Shown here piece by piece: positions 44,428 to 45,626 of a DNA stretch of 45,626 nt. The notes under the pieces are model-generated. The model was not told the DNA's origin, ran no database searches, and worked only from the letters and a program-made list of their open reading frames with translations. Each line of letters begins with the position of its first letter. The stretch's first letter is position 1. Source of the stretch: an uncultured Acidimicrobiales bacterium (GTDB lineage: Bacteria; Actinomycetota; Acidimicrobiia; Acidimicrobiales; SHLQ01). The translations under genes were made by a program, and so were the position numbers. The stretch is from positions 1 through 45,626 of the forward strand of contig CAJQNJ010000174.1 of assembly GCA_905479685.1 (NCBI GenBank), given 5' to 3'.

Positions 44428-45626
44428 CGAGCTTCGGCGATCACGCGCCTGAGGGTCGCCTCCATCGCTGCGAGATCGGGCTCGATCGTTTTCATTCCGA
44501 CTCTCGAGCGCGCGTCAAGTGCTCGCTCCAGTTGTGTTCTGGTTCTGGCGTGATCACTATTTGGTTCGGACGGATCGAAGACCACGATCGGCGCCAATGC
44601 CATCAAGAGATCAAGGTCGTCACACCGTGGCGCGACGATCATCGACGCTGACCGCAGCCGGTCGATCGACGGCAATTCGCTTCGATACCCGCCGAGCGAA
44701 GACCGAATACGTGGATCGGCGATGACCGTGGGTACTTCTCCGCGATCGGCCAGAGCATGCAACGCAGTGGACAGCCAGGCATCGAGCGCTGGGTATCCTT
44801 CGAGCTCTTTTGCGACATATACACACGCGGGCGGGTCATGAACAGGTCGTGGCCACAGAAGGTTTGCGCCGTGGACGATCCGCTGCGCGCATTGGTCCGG
44901 AGTCGTCTGCCACGTCGAGAGATCGACCAGTGTGACGCCGTCCTCGCGTGCCTGCACGTGATCAGCGTCGACTGGCTCGATCCCTGCCAAAGCGAGTGGC
45001 CAATTGTCGAACCACGCCGCTGGTTCAGGGGAGACGACAGCAACTTCGACGTCGATGCTGCGACCCACGTCAACCAGCGCTACCGCCTCGAGCGTCTGCG
45101 CCAGCGTCGACGCCACGACGCAAACCTCACCAGAAGCTCTCGGTGCCGCTCGCCAGAACGACGGTGACACACCGAGTCCAGAGGACTCGAGGTTGGTCAT
45201 GAAGTCGCCCAAATCGTCTGCGGCAGCCAACGGGCTCTCGCCGATCTCCGCGCTGACCGACCGTGCGCCGAGGGCGCCCCCGAAGTTCCCGAGGATCGAT
45301 GGAACAGTCCAGGACATTCGCCCATAGGGCCGTGGATCACGGTCATCGAGCCACGCTTCGAGCGCCCCGCCGTCGGCGATCGAAACGCCGACGCTGGCGA
45401 CCCAATCGTTGATGACGCGCACATGATCGGCCATCACCACGAGCCCATCGCCTCGCAGCATCGAGTCGGGTCGCTGTCGATAGGTCGACACGACCTGATG
45501 GACGGGGACGAAGACTCCCCCCGCTGCGATCATCCGGGCCCACAGCGCAAAGTCCTCGAGCATCCGTAGCCCTTCCGGGAACCCACCGGCGGCAACGACG
45601 GCGTCTCGCTGCACCAGTGGTGCCGA
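44424..45626 (-). CDS. GT2 glycosyltransferase, 5' end outside the window
   Basis: The minus strand is open from the window edge to 44424 (400 residues seen). The first visible residues, SAPLVQRDAVVAAGGFPEGLRMLEDFALWARM, are the acceptor-site motif (GGF-x5-R-x-x-ED-x-x-LW) of GT2 enzymes, and VVSTYRQRPDSMLRG follows as usual. The catalytic GT-A start lies beyond the window. The remaining 300 residues may be a second domain with GT-like strands (VCVVASTLAQTLEAVALVDVG) and no recognised family. It ends at 44424. Confidence 0.75.
   Translation of the reverse strand, partial: SAPLVQRDAVVAAGGFPEGLRMLEDFALWARMIAAGGVFVPVHQVVSTYRQRPDSMLRGDGLVVMADHVRVINDWVASVGVSIADGGALEAWLDDRDPRPYGRMSWTVPSILGNFGGALGARSVSAEIGESPLAAADDLGDFMTNLESSGLGVSPSFWRAAPRASGEVCVVASTLAQTLEAVALVDVGRSIDVEVAVVSPEPAAWFDNWPLALAGIEPVDADHVQAREDGVTLVDLSTWQTTPDQCAQRIVHGANLLWPRPVHDPPACVYVAKELEGYPALDAWLSTALHALADRGEVPTVIADPRIRSSLGGYRSELPSIDRLRSASMIVAPRCDDLDLLMALAPIVVFDPSEPNSDHARTRTQLERALDARSRVGMKTIEPDLAAMEATLRRVIAEAR

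Overview
The window is about 60% GC and looks like chromosomal DNA of a high-GC Actinomycetota, most likely an Acidimicrobiia (Ilumatobacter-like) bacterium. This is inferred from gene content: a DUF4916 protein, paired dynamin-like GTPases, a monomeric isocitrate dehydrogenase, a three-subunit type-B succinate dehydrogenase, and many GTG/TTG starts without Shine-Dalgarno sequences. I see no IS element, phage, CRISPR array, tRNA or rRNA. It reads as core genome with a surface-glycan cluster at the right end.

Layout. 1-6.5 kb: transporters and small-molecule enzymes (a truncated EamA permease, an ABC-F ATPase, a dienelactone hydrolase, an SDR, an MFS permease, a second EamA permease). 6.6-8.7 kb: a GH2-type protein with altered catalytic motifs. 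8.9-12.5 kb: sdhCAB. 12.5-15.3 kb: a membrane-anchored beta-propeller protein, a selenocysteine-containing peroxiredoxin-like gene, a DUF4916 protein and a 39-bp direct repeat. 15.3-18.6 kb: an overlapping operon of GT87, polyprenyl-phosphate-type GT2 and ilvA. 18.7-24.5 kb: an SGNH hydrolase, then an acyl-CoA ligase with two dynamin-like GTPases. 24.6-30 kb: an alpha/beta hydrolase, a PopT-type undecaprenyl-phosphate translocase, small lipid-binding-like proteins, an Fpg/Nei glycosylase, malate dehydrogenase and a GlsB-like protein. 30-34.5 kb: folD with a heterodimeric ABC exporter. 34.6-38.7 kb: a membrane protein, monomeric icd and a GGCT-PNPOx fusion. 38.7-45.6 kb: a surface-glycan cluster (three GT2 enzymes, a CMP-sugar synthetase, a 2-hydroxyacid dehydrogenase, an SDR, a GT-B-like protein).

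The most notable find is at 14075-14551. A peroxiredoxin-like frame is interrupted only by a TGA at 14204-14206, exactly where relatives have the first Cys of a W-C-P-Y-C motif. A 41-nt stem-loop starts directly after the TGA, with a G at the second position of its apical loop, 16 nt from the TGA. That is the layout of a bacterial selenocysteine insertion signal. An ordinary gene finder would split or miss the gene. No selA, selB, selC or selD lies in the window.

A second theme is leaderless transcription. At least nine genes have a TANNNT -10 box only 6-8 nt before the start codon and no ribosome binding site. Genes with longer leaders (sdhC, the DUF4916 gene, mdh, the GlsB-like gene, the CMP-sugar synthetase and its partner dehydrogenase) have clear purine-rich sites.
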